From Bacillota bacterium (GTDB taxonomy: Bacteria; Bacillota; Desulfotomaculia; Desulfotomaculales; Desulfallaceae), in assembly GCA_023439185.1 (NCBI GenBank), contig JAEXOR010000055.1, positions 1 to 64,000 on the forward strand: a stretch of DNA of 64,000 nt, given 5' to 3'. The notes under the pieces are model-generated. The model did no database searches, was not told where the DNA came from, and worked only from the letters and a program-made list of their open reading frames with translations. Position numbers and translations under genes: made by a program. Within the stretch, counting starts at the first letter, position 1; every line of letters starts with the position of its first letter. Positions 36,723 to 44,948 of the stretch are shown here, piece after piece.

Positions 36723-37499
36723 TTGGAGGCTACAGCAAGGGAAAAGATGGCTATTTTTATCGCGGGACAAATTAAAAACGGCGACTATATATCCCTTGGC
36801 GCCAATTTGCCTGTACCTGCCGCCGGAGTGCTTTTGGCGAACCTGACCCACGCGCCTGATGTGATGATCAATGTTCTTAACTACTTGGTTAACCTGTCGG
36901 ATATTGATGTTTTTAATGATTTAACCCAGGTAACAAATCCCACCGCTCTTAAATGGGCTGAAGGTATTATGTCCATGGAAGAACAATTTTCCGGGATCTC
37001 ACGTATGGATCTATGCTTTACCGGGGCGCTGCAGGTGGACAGGCATGGAAACACCAACCTGATTGGCGTGGGTAAAGACCCCAACAATCTTAAAGTGCGC
37101 GGTCCCGGCAGCGTGGGTACATCCACGGTGATGGCTACGGTTAAAAAATATTTTATTTTTTTAAGCAGTCATTCTCCAAGATCCTTTGTGGAGCAGTGTG
37201 ACTTTATTTCCGCGGTTGGATGGGGGGAAGGCGGCAAGGATGCCCGGGCCAAACTTGGACTGCCCGGGGGAGGACCGGAATATGTCATCACCCCCAAAGC
37301 AATTTTGGATTTTCATGAGGAAAGTAAGCAAATGCGGATCAGGTTTTTATTTTCGCCCTCCACGGTTGAGGAAATTCAGGCCAATACAGGTTTTTCATTA
37401 TTGGTACACGACGAGGTTGCACCGGTTCCGGTTCCGGACCCTGAGCTGTTGGAAATATTGCGGACACGTGTGGATCCCAAAGGATTCCTGCAACAATAA
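36723..37499 (+). CDS. CoA-transferase-fold protein, beta subunit, catalytic glutamate missing
   Basis: 258 residues from a TTG start. It resembles glutaconate CoA-transferase GctB and IpdB along its length (SLGANLPVPAAGVLLANLTHAPD; GALQVDRHGNTNL; PGSVGTSTVMATVKKY; GWGEGGKDARAKLGLPGGGPEYVITPKA). In GctB the sequence after APD leads to the CoA-bearing Glu54 (IIVESG); here the aligned stretch reads INVLNY, with Leu52 in place of the glutamate. A normal transferase mechanism is therefore unlikely. Loss of this residue is known for IpdAB, which hydrolyses a cyclic keto-acyl-CoA. I infer hydrolase or lyase activity. Confidence 0.85.
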   Translation: MEATAREKMAIFIAGQIKNGDYISLGANLPVPAAGVLLANLTHAPDVMINVLNYLVNLSDIDVFNDLTQVTNPTALKWAEGIMSMEEQFSGISRMDLCFTGALQVDRHGNTNLIGVGKDPNNLKVRGPGSVGTSTVMATVKKYFIFLSSHSPRSFVEQCDFISAVGWGEGGKDARAKLGLPGGGPEYVITPKAILDFHEESKQMRIRFLFSPSTVEEIQANTGFSLLVHDEVAPVPVPDPELLEILRTRVDPKGFLQQ

Positions 37500-37528
37500 A
37501 AAATTTTTATATGAATGGGGGTACACAA

Positions 37529-38668
37529 TTGCGCCTGTTAGAATACCAAGCGAAGGACATTTTTAAACGTTACGGGATTCCGGTCGGTCCTGGACAGGTT
37601 TGTCGCAATGTTGATGAGGTGGAATCTGCTTTAAAATGTATTGATTTTCCGGTGGTGATTAAAAGTCAGGTTCCCAGCGGTAAACGGGGAAAAGGCGGGG
37701 GTATAAAATTTGCGTCTGACAGCAGCGAAGCGTTAACAATAGCTAATGATTTATTAAACAGTATTATTTGCGGCTATGCGGTTAAAGAACTTTTACTGGA
37801 ACAGCAGTATTCAATTCAAAAAGAGTACTATGCCGGGGTGATCACAGACGGTTCGTCGAACCGTTGTTGTCCGGTAATACTCTTTTCAGCCAGTGGCGGA
37901 ATGGAAATTGAGGAATTGGTGACGGAAAACCCCGACGCCATTATTGAATTGCCGGTAGATCCTCTATTTGGTCCTTCGGATTATCAGCTTCGCGATATGT
38001 TAAATCGCGCCGGTGTTTCCTTACAACAAAGGGCTGAGCTTGTAAAAGTGCTGCAGGCCCTGTATCATGCTTACCGGGATTATGATGCCGAGCTGGCGGA
38101 GATAAATCCCCTGGGCGTTACCGAATCTGGAAAACTAATCGCCATGGATGCAAAACTGACAGTGGATAACAGCGCCGCCTTTCGTCATCAGGACCTGCGG
38201 GAAACTTTTTCAGACACCAGAGAAGCGCGAGCTGCGGCGATGGGACTAAGTTACGTTGATCTGAATGGGAATATAGGAATAATGTCCAACGGGGCCGGGT
38301 TAACTATGGCCACCATGGACCAATTAGCGCAAGCCGGAGGGCAGCCGGCCAATTTTATGGATACGGGAGAAAGAATCCTGCGCGACGGTATAGCGGATGG
38401 GTTTTCTATCCTGGAGGAGCGCAGGGATTTAAAGGCTATCCTCATTAATGTTTTTGGTGGCGGTGTCCAGTGTGATCAGATAGCTAAGAAGATAAATGAT
38501 TATTTAATATCGCAAGGTGAATATCCTTTGCCGGTGTTGGTATGTTTACAAGGACGTAACGCGGAGATAGCCCGACAAATTGTAAAAGAGCAAGGTCACC
38601 CTGCCATAAGATTACTTGATACTATGGAAAAAGCAGTAGTAGAGGCGGCTGCGCTGGGAGGAATATAA
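37529..38668 (+). CDS. sucC: ADP-forming acyl-CoA synthetase beta subunit (SucC-like)
   Basis: 379 residues from TTG 37529, with GGGGG upstream; starting here gives the canonical SucC opening (LLEYQAKDIFKRYGIPV). It has an ATP-grasp N-terminal domain (VIKSQVPSGKRGKGGGIKFA; EINPLGV; MDAKLTVDN) and a C-terminal CoA-ligase domain (GLSYVDLNGNIGIMSNGAGLTMATMD; NVFGGGVQCDQIA). With SucD it interconverts succinyl-CoA or another acyl-CoA, ADP and phosphate with the acid and ATP. Placement after ring-opening candidates suggests ATP recovery at the end of a catabolic route, possibly with a non-succinate acid. Confidence 0.88.
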   Translation: MRLLEYQAKDIFKRYGIPVGPGQVCRNVDEVESALKCIDFPVVIKSQVPSGKRGKGGGIKFASDSSEALTIANDLLNSIICGYAVKELLLEQQYSIQKEYYAGVITDGSSNRCCPVILFSASGGMEIEELVTENPDAIIELPVDPLFGPSDYQLRDMLNRAGVSLQQRAELVKVLQALYHAYRDYDAELAEINPLGVTESGKLIAMDAKLTVDNSAAFRHQDLRETFSDTREARAAAMGLSYVDLNGNIGIMSNGAGLTMATMDQLAQAGGQPANFMDTGERILRDGIADGFSILEERRDLKAILINVFGGGVQCDQIAKKINDYLISQGEYPLPVLVCLQGRNAEIARQIVKEQGHPAIRLLDTMEKAVVEAAALGGI

Positions 38669-39550
38669 ATGAGTATACTGGTCGACGAAAACACAAGAGT
38701 AATCTTTCAAGGTATTACCGGTAAGTTTGGAACCTATCATTCCCGGCTGATGATGGAATATGGAACCAATATTGTGGCAGGGGTCACCCCCGGGCGAGGC
38801 GGTATGGAAGTGAACGGAGTTCCGGTGTTTGATTCCTTCCAGGAGGCGCTGGCCGAGCATCCCGCCAATGCCACTATAACGATGATGCCCGCTCCTTTTG
38901 TCAAAGACGCGATTTTTGAAGCCATCGATGCTGGGATCAAATTGATAGTGTGTTTGGTGGAAGGGGTTCCCGTGCACGATATGATGCTGGTTAGAAAGAA
39001 ACTTGCCGGCACCGGTTGTGTAATGATCGGTCCCAATAGCCCCGGCATTGTGAGCTCGGGAAAAGCATTATTGGGATTTATGCCTGGTTCGATTTATCGT
39101 CCCGGGCCGGTGGGGATAGTCTCCCGCAGCGGCACCTTTTCGTACCAGGTGGCAACTGCTCTGAGTCAGGCCGGTATTGGCCAGACCACGTGCGTCGGTA
39201 TTGGTGGGGATCCAATTACCGGTATTTCATTTGTAGATATATTATCCCGCTTTGAAGCTGATCCGGATACCGAAGCGATAGTCTTAGTGGGCGAAATTGG
39301 CAGGACCAGTGAAGAAGAGGCGGCGGAGTATATCGGCAGGGCCGTTACAAAGCCGGTAGTAGCAATTATTCTTGGAGAAACAGCGCCTCCGGGTAAACAA
39401 ATGGGCCACGCCGGGGCTATTATTACAGCCGGGCGCGGCACTTATGAGAGTAAATATAACGCTTTCAAAAATGTAGGCGTACCTGTGGCTCATACAGCGA
39501 AGGAAGTTGCTGTTTTAATGGCCGGGCTGAAAAGATGGTCCAGGGTTTAG
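38669..39550 (+). CDS. sucD: ADP-forming acyl-CoA synthetase alpha subunit (SucD-like)
   Basis: 293 residues, starting on the base after the sucC stop. The CoA-binding Rossmann domain begins VIFQGITGKFGTYH (about 11-24). GPNSPGIV and the phospho-histidine segment GHAGAIITAGRGTYESK are present. It is the phospho-carrier partner of the SucC-like subunit. It is the last gene of the B12/CoA block; a tandem 8-bp repeat follows. Confidence 0.92.
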   Translation: MSILVDENTRVIFQGITGKFGTYHSRLMMEYGTNIVAGVTPGRGGMEVNGVPVFDSFQEALAEHPANATITMMPAPFVKDAIFEAIDAGIKLIVCLVEGVPVHDMMLVRKKLAGTGCVMIGPNSPGIVSSGKALLGFMPGSIYRPGPVGIVSRSGTFSYQVATALSQAGIGQTTCVGIGGDPITGISFVDILSRFEADPDTEAIVLVGEIGRTSEEEAAEYIGRAVTKPVVAIILGETAPPGKQMGHAGAIITAGRGTYESKYNAFKNVGVPVAHTAKEVAVLMAGLKRWSRV

Positions 39551-39588
39551 TTGGCGGTAAAAATATATAAATTATCAAAATATTATGA

Positions 39589-39636
39589 TGATTGCCTGAT
39601 TGCCTGATTGCCTGATTGCCTGATTACCTGATTGCC
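39589..39636 (+). repeat. Six tandem copies of an 8-bp unit (TGATTGCC)
   Basis: Six contiguous copies run from 39589 to 39636; the fifth has one change (TGATTACC). The array ends 39 bases before the start of molybdenum hydroxylase operon 2, between the sucD stop and the ribosome site GAGGAGGT. Slippage here could alter leader length or promoter spacing. Confidence 0.95.
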
Positions 39637-39675
39637 ATATCAAGTCTATTAGCTTGTTAACGAGGAGGTAGAAGC

Positions 39676-40548
39676 ATGGCTCGCCCAATAAAAAGTTTTG
39701 AGTATTTTGAGCCGAGCACCATAAATGAGGCAACTCAGCTTTTAAGCACTTATCGGCCCAAGGCAAAAGTTCTCGCTGCGGGTGTTGATCTCATTATAAG
39801 GATGCGGAAGCGGCTAATTGAACCGCAATATGTGGTAAGTATTATGAATATTCCCGGACTCACTGATATCGGGAATGATGAAGAGTCCCTAAGATTCGGA
39901 GCTATGACTACTTTAATGTCCCTCGAACGCCTGCTGAAGGGAGATAAGACGTATCCAGCCATCTACGAAGCAATACATAATTTAGCTTCAACTCAGGTGA
40001 AAAACACGGCTACTTTAGTTGGTAATCTCTGTGTTGCCACACCAGCCTCAGATATGGCCAGCGCCCTGTATGCCTTAGGTGCAAAACTAAAAATTAGCGG
40101 CGTTTCCACGGAAAGGATAGTGGCAATTGAAGATTTCTATCTCGGTGTTGGTAAGACTGTCTTGCAGCCGGATGAAATCGTTACGGAGGTTATTGTGCCC
40201 CGGCCGGGTTCCAATTCAGGAAACGCATTCTTAAATTTACTAAGAGTCAAATGCGATGTATCTAAAGTGAATGTTTCAGTCAGTCTGGCGGCAGACAATG
40301 ACCGGTGCAAAGAAGTCAAGATAGCGCTCGGAGCAGTTGCTCCTACCATTGTCAGGGCAAAGCAGGCGGAAGAAATACTGTTAAAGGAAAATTCGTTTGA
40401 AAAGGCAGTGGAAGAGGCAGCTCAAGCAGCCGCTATGGAAGTAACGCCGATAACTGATTTGCGCTCTACTGCCGAGTATCGCCAAGAAATGGTTAAGGTG
40501 CTGGTGAAGCGGGCCCTGGAGAAAGCATGGGCCAGAGCGAAAGAATAA
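39676..40548 (+). CDS. Molybdenum hydroxylase 2, FAD-binding subunit
   Basis: 290 residues, CoxM/HcrB family. FAD motifs: AKVLAAGVDLIIRM (about 30-43; the usual AGGTD is AGVDL here) and STQVKNTATLVGNLCVATPASDMASALYAL. A C-terminal domain with LRVKCDVSKVNVSVSLA follows. It is the first gene of a FAD, 2Fe-2S, Mo operon parallel to that at 14301-18039 but clearly diverged and more AT-rich. GAGGAGGT gives a strong start. Confidence 0.92.
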   Translation: MARPIKSFEYFEPSTINEATQLLSTYRPKAKVLAAGVDLIIRMRKRLIEPQYVVSIMNIPGLTDIGNDEESLRFGAMTTLMSLERLLKGDKTYPAIYEAIHNLASTQVKNTATLVGNLCVATPASDMASALYALGAKLKISGVSTERIVAIEDFYLGVGKTVLQPDEIVTEVIVPRPGSNSGNAFLNLLRVKCDVSKVNVSVSLAADNDRCKEVKIALGAVAPTIVRAKQAEEILLKENSFEKAVEEAAQAAAMEVTPITDLRSTAEYRQEMVKVLVKRALEKAWARAKE

Positions 40549-40568
40549 ACAGGAAGGAGGATAACAAT

Positions 40569-41054
40569 ATGGGAGAACAAAGAATTATACTTAATGTGAA
40601 CGGGCGGGATTACAATATTTCGATAGAGCCGGAAATGACCTTGGTAGATGTTTTAAGAGATAAGTTAGACCTAACCGGGACGAAGGTAAGTTGCAGAGAA
40701 GGAGAGTGTGGAGCCTGTACTGTTTTAATGGACGGCAAACCATGCCTTTCTTGTTGTACTTTTGCAGTGCAAGCACAAGGGAAAAAAATCGTCACCATAG
40801 AAGGATTGGCTGATAAGGGTCAGTTGCATCCGGTGCAAAAAGCGTTTATTGATCATGGCGCTATCCAGTGCGGTTATTGTACTCCGGGAATGATACTGTC
40901 CTCAAAAGCATTATTAGATGAGAATCCGAATCCCACTCCCGGCGATGTGAAAACGGCTCTGTCGGGAAACTTGTGCCGGTGTACGGGATACGTCAAGATC
41001 GTCGACGCGGTTATGGCTGCCGCGGATGATGTGAAAAGAGGTGACAAAAAATGA
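40569..41054 (+). CDS. Molybdenum hydroxylase 2, 2Fe-2S subunit
   Basis: 161 residues from ATG 40569, with AAGGAGGA eight bases upstream; the longer frame from 40527 begins inside the FAD gene. Cluster ligands are CREGECGACTV, CLSC, CGYCTPGM and CRCTGY, covering both 2Fe-2S centres. It links the Mo and FAD subunits and overlaps the large-subunit gene by four bases. Confidence 0.95.
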   Translation: MGEQRIILNVNGRDYNISIEPEMTLVDVLRDKLDLTGTKVSCREGECGACTVLMDGKPCLSCCTFAVQAQGKKIVTIEGLADKGQLHPVQKAFIDHGAIQCGYCTPGMILSSKALLDENPNPTPGDVKTALSGNLCRCTGYVKIVDAVMAAADDVKRGDKK

Positions 41055-43360
41055 GCAAAGGGTTCCAAAGCGTAGGAAAACGCATCACTCAGGTTGATGT
41101 TGCCGCTAAAGCAACGGGTGAAGCACGCTACACAGCCGATTTAAAATTGCCGGGTATGTTGATTGGCAAAGTTCTTCACAGCCCATATCCGCATGCAAAT
41201 ATTAAGAAAATTGATACCTCTAAAGCTCTGGCATTGCCGGGAGTGGAAGCGGTAATTACATTTGAGGATACGCCTAAGATAGCGTATGCCCGTTCTTATC
41301 GTGATTCTCCGATGAATGCCAGTGGCCATTTGCAGCACTCTGATGAATATATCCTTAATGAAAAGTGTCGTTATATAGGAGACCATATAGCGGCGGTGGC
41401 GGCGGTAGACGAAAAGACAGCAGATTTAGCCTTGGATTTGATTGAAGTGGAATATGAGATATTACCTTTTTATATTGATCCTCAGGATGCCATGCAACCC
41501 GGTACCGTTCCTATCCATGATTGGGCGCCGAATAATATTCCGGTAGTGATTGACTCACCTCCACCGTATCTGAAACAAGGTGATATGGAAAAAGCATTCG
41601 CCGAGTCCGACGTCATTGTCGAAGAGACGTTCTTTTGCTCTAAGCAAGTTGGGGCCCATATTGAGACTCAGGCTTGTGTAGCTAATGTAGACGCCAATGG
41701 TAGAATAACCTGTTACAGCCCGAGTCAGCTTCCTCACCTTTTTCGGCGTGAATTGGCGAAAATGTTCCGTACCACAGTGGGAAAGATAAATGTAGTCAGT
41801 CCCTTTGTAGGCGGCAGTTTTGGTATTCGTTTAAGTTGTCAAAATGAACCGATTGCCATTGCGTTGGCAATGAAAGCGAAGAAACCGGTGAAGTTGGTGT
41901 ACACGAAGGAAGAAGACTTCACGGAGCTCGATACCAGAACTCCTGATTATATAACAATAAAAATGGGATTTAAGAAAGACGGCACGCTCCATGCCCACGA
42001 TATTGATGTCCTTACCTGGTCGGGTGGATATTTGGGCCGGGCGCAGCTAGCCGGGGGCATTATACTTACCTGGGGCCTTGGCCACTATAGGTGCCCAAAT
42101 ACGGACGGAAGGGTCAAAATCGTGTATACGAATACTACTCCGACAGGAGCAATGCGTGGTTTTGGTAATCCGCCGCTGGCTTGGGCCGATGAACAGGTAA
42201 TGGATATGGCTGCGGAAAAATTAGGCATGGACCCTGTTGAGTTGAGGTTAAAGAACATTAAAAAAGCAGGAGAACCTTCAAATATGTGCCTCCCCTTGGA
42301 AAGTTGTTATGAAGACGACTGTTTTATACAAGGGGCGGAAGCGATCGGCTGGAAGGAAAAGTTCGGAAAACTGAAACAAGAAGGGAAAATAAGACGCGGC
42401 GTGGGTTGCGCGGGCATGATGCACTGTAGCGGGGCTCATCCCCTGCTATTAGAACATAGTGGCGCCATAATCAAGTTTAATGAAGACGGTACCGCCAGCC
42501 TTATGATAAATCCTGGTTCACCCGGCACGCATATTTGGGGGGCATTGGCTCAAATCGCTGCCGAGGAACTGGGTATTTACCCGGAAGACTTCAATATAGT
42601 AGCCGGCACCACGGATGGTTCCTTATTCGATTTGGGATCCCACGCGAGCAGATCAACCTTTGTTACCGGCAATGCTGTTCTTGCAGCTGCCAAGAACGCC
42701 AAAAAGCGTATTCTGGCGCGCGCGGCGAAAACGCTTGGAGTATCACCAGACGAACTTGATATTAAGGATAGACAAGTATTTGTGAAATCATCGCCGGAAA
42801 GAACCATTTCTGTTGCTGATGTATGTTTTAATGGTATCTATAACTTCGAGGGAGAATGTGAAACAATTATAGGTGCGGCTTCTTGGGACTCGAAATACAC
42901 TTCTCCTCCCACTGCCGCTTATTTTGCCGAAGTAGAAGTTGATATGGAAACCTACGAAGTAAAGGTAGTAAACTTCGTTACCGCTCAGGACTGTGGTACC
43001 GCCATAAATCCAATGACCGTGGAAGGACAATGTGAAGGGGGTCTCCAACAGGGCTTAGGCTATGCTCTAACTGAGCATTATGCTATCAATAGGGAAACAG
43101 GCAAATGTGAGTCTGACAACTTCACTACCTATAAGATGCCGGGGACTCTTGATATGCCGGAAAATACCAAGGTAATTATCATTGATAAACCTGATCCTAA
43201 AGGTCCTTTTGGGGCGAAAGGGGTCGGAGAGCCCGGTTCGGTAGGCGTTACTCCCGCTATAGGCAATGCGATTTATGATGCTATAGGAGTGCGTATTACA
43301 GATTTACCCGTAACACCGGAAAAGATCTATGCCGCACTTAAGAAGGCAGGCAAAATCTGA
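41051..43360 (+). CDS. Molybdenum hydroxylase 2, molybdopterin-binding large subunit
   Basis: 769 residues, xanthine dehydrogenase/CoxL family. Motifs: GKRITQVDVAAKATGEARYTAD at the N-terminus, GGSFGIR (the first enzyme has GGGFGVR), GAMRGFGNPPLAWADE, and the catalytic glutamate in GAKGVGEPGSVGVTP. Substrate-channel residues around SGGYLGRAQLAGG differ from the first enzyme, so the two probably act on different substrates or at successive positions of one ring. Adjacent genes are a V4R sensor and a crotonase. Confidence 0.93.
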   Translation: MSKGFQSVGKRITQVDVAAKATGEARYTADLKLPGMLIGKVLHSPYPHANIKKIDTSKALALPGVEAVITFEDTPKIAYARSYRDSPMNASGHLQHSDEYILNEKCRYIGDHIAAVAAVDEKTADLALDLIEVEYEILPFYIDPQDAMQPGTVPIHDWAPNNIPVVIDSPPPYLKQGDMEKAFAESDVIVEETFFCSKQVGAHIETQACVANVDANGRITCYSPSQLPHLFRRELAKMFRTTVGKINVVSPFVGGSFGIRLSCQNEPIAIALAMKAKKPVKLVYTKEEDFTELDTRTPDYITIKMGFKKDGTLHAHDIDVLTWSGGYLGRAQLAGGIILTWGLGHYRCPNTDGRVKIVYTNTTPTGAMRGFGNPPLAWADEQVMDMAAEKLGMDPVELRLKNIKKAGEPSNMCLPLESCYEDDCFIQGAEAIGWKEKFGKLKQEGKIRRGVGCAGMMHCSGAHPLLLEHSGAIIKFNEDGTASLMINPGSPGTHIWGALAQIAAEELGIYPEDFNIVAGTTDGSLFDLGSHASRSTFVTGNAVLAAAKNAKKRILARAAKTLGVSPDELDIKDRQVFVKSSPERTISVADVCFNGIYNFEGECETIIGAASWDSKYTSPPTAAYFAEVEVDMETYEVKVVNFVTAQDCGTAINPMTVEGQCEGGLQQGLGYALTEHYAINRETGKCESDNFTTYKMPGTLDMPENTKVIIIDKPDPKGPFGAKGVGEPGSVGVTPAIGNAIYDAIGVRITDLPVTPEKIYAALKKAGKI

Positions 43361-43429
43361 GTAAATACAGGCATGTCTTTATCTCCATTACGGCATAATG
43401 CTTTAAAGCAAGCCGAAGTAGTGGCCGGA

Positions 43430-43459
43430 ATAGGATGGAAGTCAATAGGATGTAAATCA
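43430..43459 (+). repeat. Tandem 15-bp repeat
   Basis: ATAGGATGGAAGTCA (43430-43444) is followed immediately by ATAGGATGTAAATCA (43445-43459), 13 of 15 identical, just before the terminator hairpin. Confidence 0.7.
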
Positions 43460-43483
43460 AGTGGGAAGGATAACCTTCCCACT
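43460..43483 (+). terminator. Terminator after molybdenum hydroxylase operon 2
   Basis: AGTGGGAAGG (43460-43469) pairs perfectly with CCTTCCCACT (43474-43483) around ATAA and is followed by ATTTAATC. Confidence 0.65.
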
Positions 43484-43551
43484 ATTTAATCATTAAATCA
43501 TTATAAAACTGCTACTGCTGAACTCAGGGCTTCAAGGAGGGCAGGTTGAGT

Positions 43552-44058
43552 ATGACCAGCAAAATTATATCAAATATTCAATTTAATGAAGAAAAAGGGG
43601 AATTGAACTACCAGGGTGTAAGATACCTGCTGATAAAGCCGGAAACTGTCATCGGTTTGCAAAAGGCGGCCGAGAGTAAACTGGGTCCGGATGTTGGCGA
43701 GTTTATTTTTAACGGCGGTAAGATTGGGGGGGCTCTATCAATTCAGGCATATAGCCAAAAATTCAATTTATCAGCTACCGAAGTTGTTCATTTTATGGCT
43801 CAAATGGGAGGTGAACTGGGTTGGGGCCGTTTAGAAGTCGAGCGATTGGACCGGGAAAAAAGAATACTAATAATTATTGCCCATAATTCTGCTTTTGCGC
43901 AAGCATATGGACAAAGTCGGAAAGGGGTTTGCCACTTGATCCGGGGGGTTTTTGCCGGGGTAGCCGAGTTTCTTTATGGTGTCCCGGTAGAAGCACGGGA
44001 AACTTTATGTGAAGCTAATGGTGATGAATATTGCCGGTTTGAGTTTTTTAGTACCTAA
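43552..44058 (+). CDS. Stand-alone V4R (4-vinyl reductase) sensor-domain protein
   Basis: 168 residues from ATG 43552; a TTG at 43546 is the alternative, and AAGGAGGG at 43534-43541 lies between the optimal distances for the two. The whole protein is a V4R domain of the kind found at the N-terminus of the sigma-54 activators XylR and DmpR, where it binds aromatic effectors. The hallmark end VEARETLCEANGDEYCRFEF, with its two cysteines, is intact. No DNA-binding or ATPase part is fused. The PAS/sigma-54 activator 0.9 kb downstream lacks such a domain, so regulation in trans is possible. Confidence 0.82.
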   Translation: MTSKIISNIQFNEEKGELNYQGVRYLLIKPETVIGLQKAAESKLGPDVGEFIFNGGKIGGALSIQAYSQKFNLSATEVVHFMAQMGGELGWGRLEVERLDREKRILIIIAHNSAFAQAYGQSRKGVCHLIRGVFAGVAEFLYGVPVEARETLCEANGDEYCRFEFFST

Positions 44059-44103
44059 AAAGGTAATAAAATACATGAAAACTTTACTGGGGAGGGAGAT
44101 TCA

Positions 44104-44889
44104 ATGTCCTACGAATATTTTCTACTGGATACACCGGCTCCGCATGTATACCTGATCACTATAAACAGACCGGTACAACATAATGCTGTAAACGCCGAGA
44201 TGTGGAGGGAATTGCGCAGTGTTTTGGATGATGCGCGCACCAATCAAGATATCCGAGTGGTCATTATAACCGGGGCGGGAGAAAAGTCCTTTGCCTCCGG
44301 GGCGGATATTTCCGAGATGGAACAATGGTCGGATCGGGAAAGACACCGTGAATATGTGAGCTTAATGGAGGAAGCTTTTGAGGCAGTTTTTAACTTCCCT
44401 CGACCGGTAATTGCCATGATCAACGGTTTTGCTTTAGGCGCCGGGTGCGAACTGGCACTGGTTTGCGACATCAGGATAGCAACTAATAAATCTAAATTTG
44501 GTATTCCGGCCGCCAAACTGGGCATTGTTTTAAATTACCCGATGACTTTGCGTTTGATTAATTTAATTGGTGGCGGCGCCACTAAAGAGCTGCTTTTTAC
44601 GGGAGATATAATTGATGCCGGCAGAGCCTACCAGCTTGGCCTGGTTAACCGGGTTGTGGAAAAGGAAAGGCTCTATGAAGAATGTCTTGAGATAGCGCAA
44701 AAGATAATTGATTGTGCTCCTCTGGCTGTGGATGGCGACAAAAAGGTGATCAATTATTGTTTACGAAACACCCGTTTAGATGTTCCTCAATTGGAAGAGA
44801 TCGAGCTTAGGTCCATCGAATCAGAAGATCATTTAGAAGGAGTGAGGGCTTTCTTACAGAAAAGAAAACCAGTATGGATAGGACGATAG
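44104..44889 (+). CDS. Crotonase-family enoyl-CoA hydratase/isomerase with one catalytic Glu replaced
   Basis: 261 residues. The crotonase fold shows oxyanion-hole segments KSFASGADISEM (about 60-71) and GFALGAGCELALVCDIRIA (about 106-124). The first catalytic glutamate (GAGCEL, Glu144 of rat hydratase) is present. The second is not: the usual PExxLG motif reads PAAKLG, giving Ala for Glu164. Such variants occur in crotonase members that hydrolyse, decarboxylate or isomerise. GGGAGGGAGATT gives a strong start. It may act on the product of the adjacent molybdenum hydroxylase. Confidence 0.88.
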   Translation: MSYEYFLLDTPAPHVYLITINRPVQHNAVNAEMWRELRSVLDDARTNQDIRVVIITGAGEKSFASGADISEMEQWSDRERHREYVSLMEEAFEAVFNFPRPVIAMINGFALGAGCELALVCDIRIATNKSKFGIPAAKLGIVLNYPMTLRLINLIGGGATKELLFTGDIIDAGRAYQLGLVNRVVEKERLYEECLEIAQKIIDCAPLAVDGDKKVINYCLRNTRLDVPQLEEIELRSIESEDHLEGVRAFLQKRKPVWIGR

Positions 44890-44948
44890 TTTACTGCGGC
44901 CGGGCAAGAATTAGAAGAGCATTTTATACGATTTGGAGGATGTAGATC

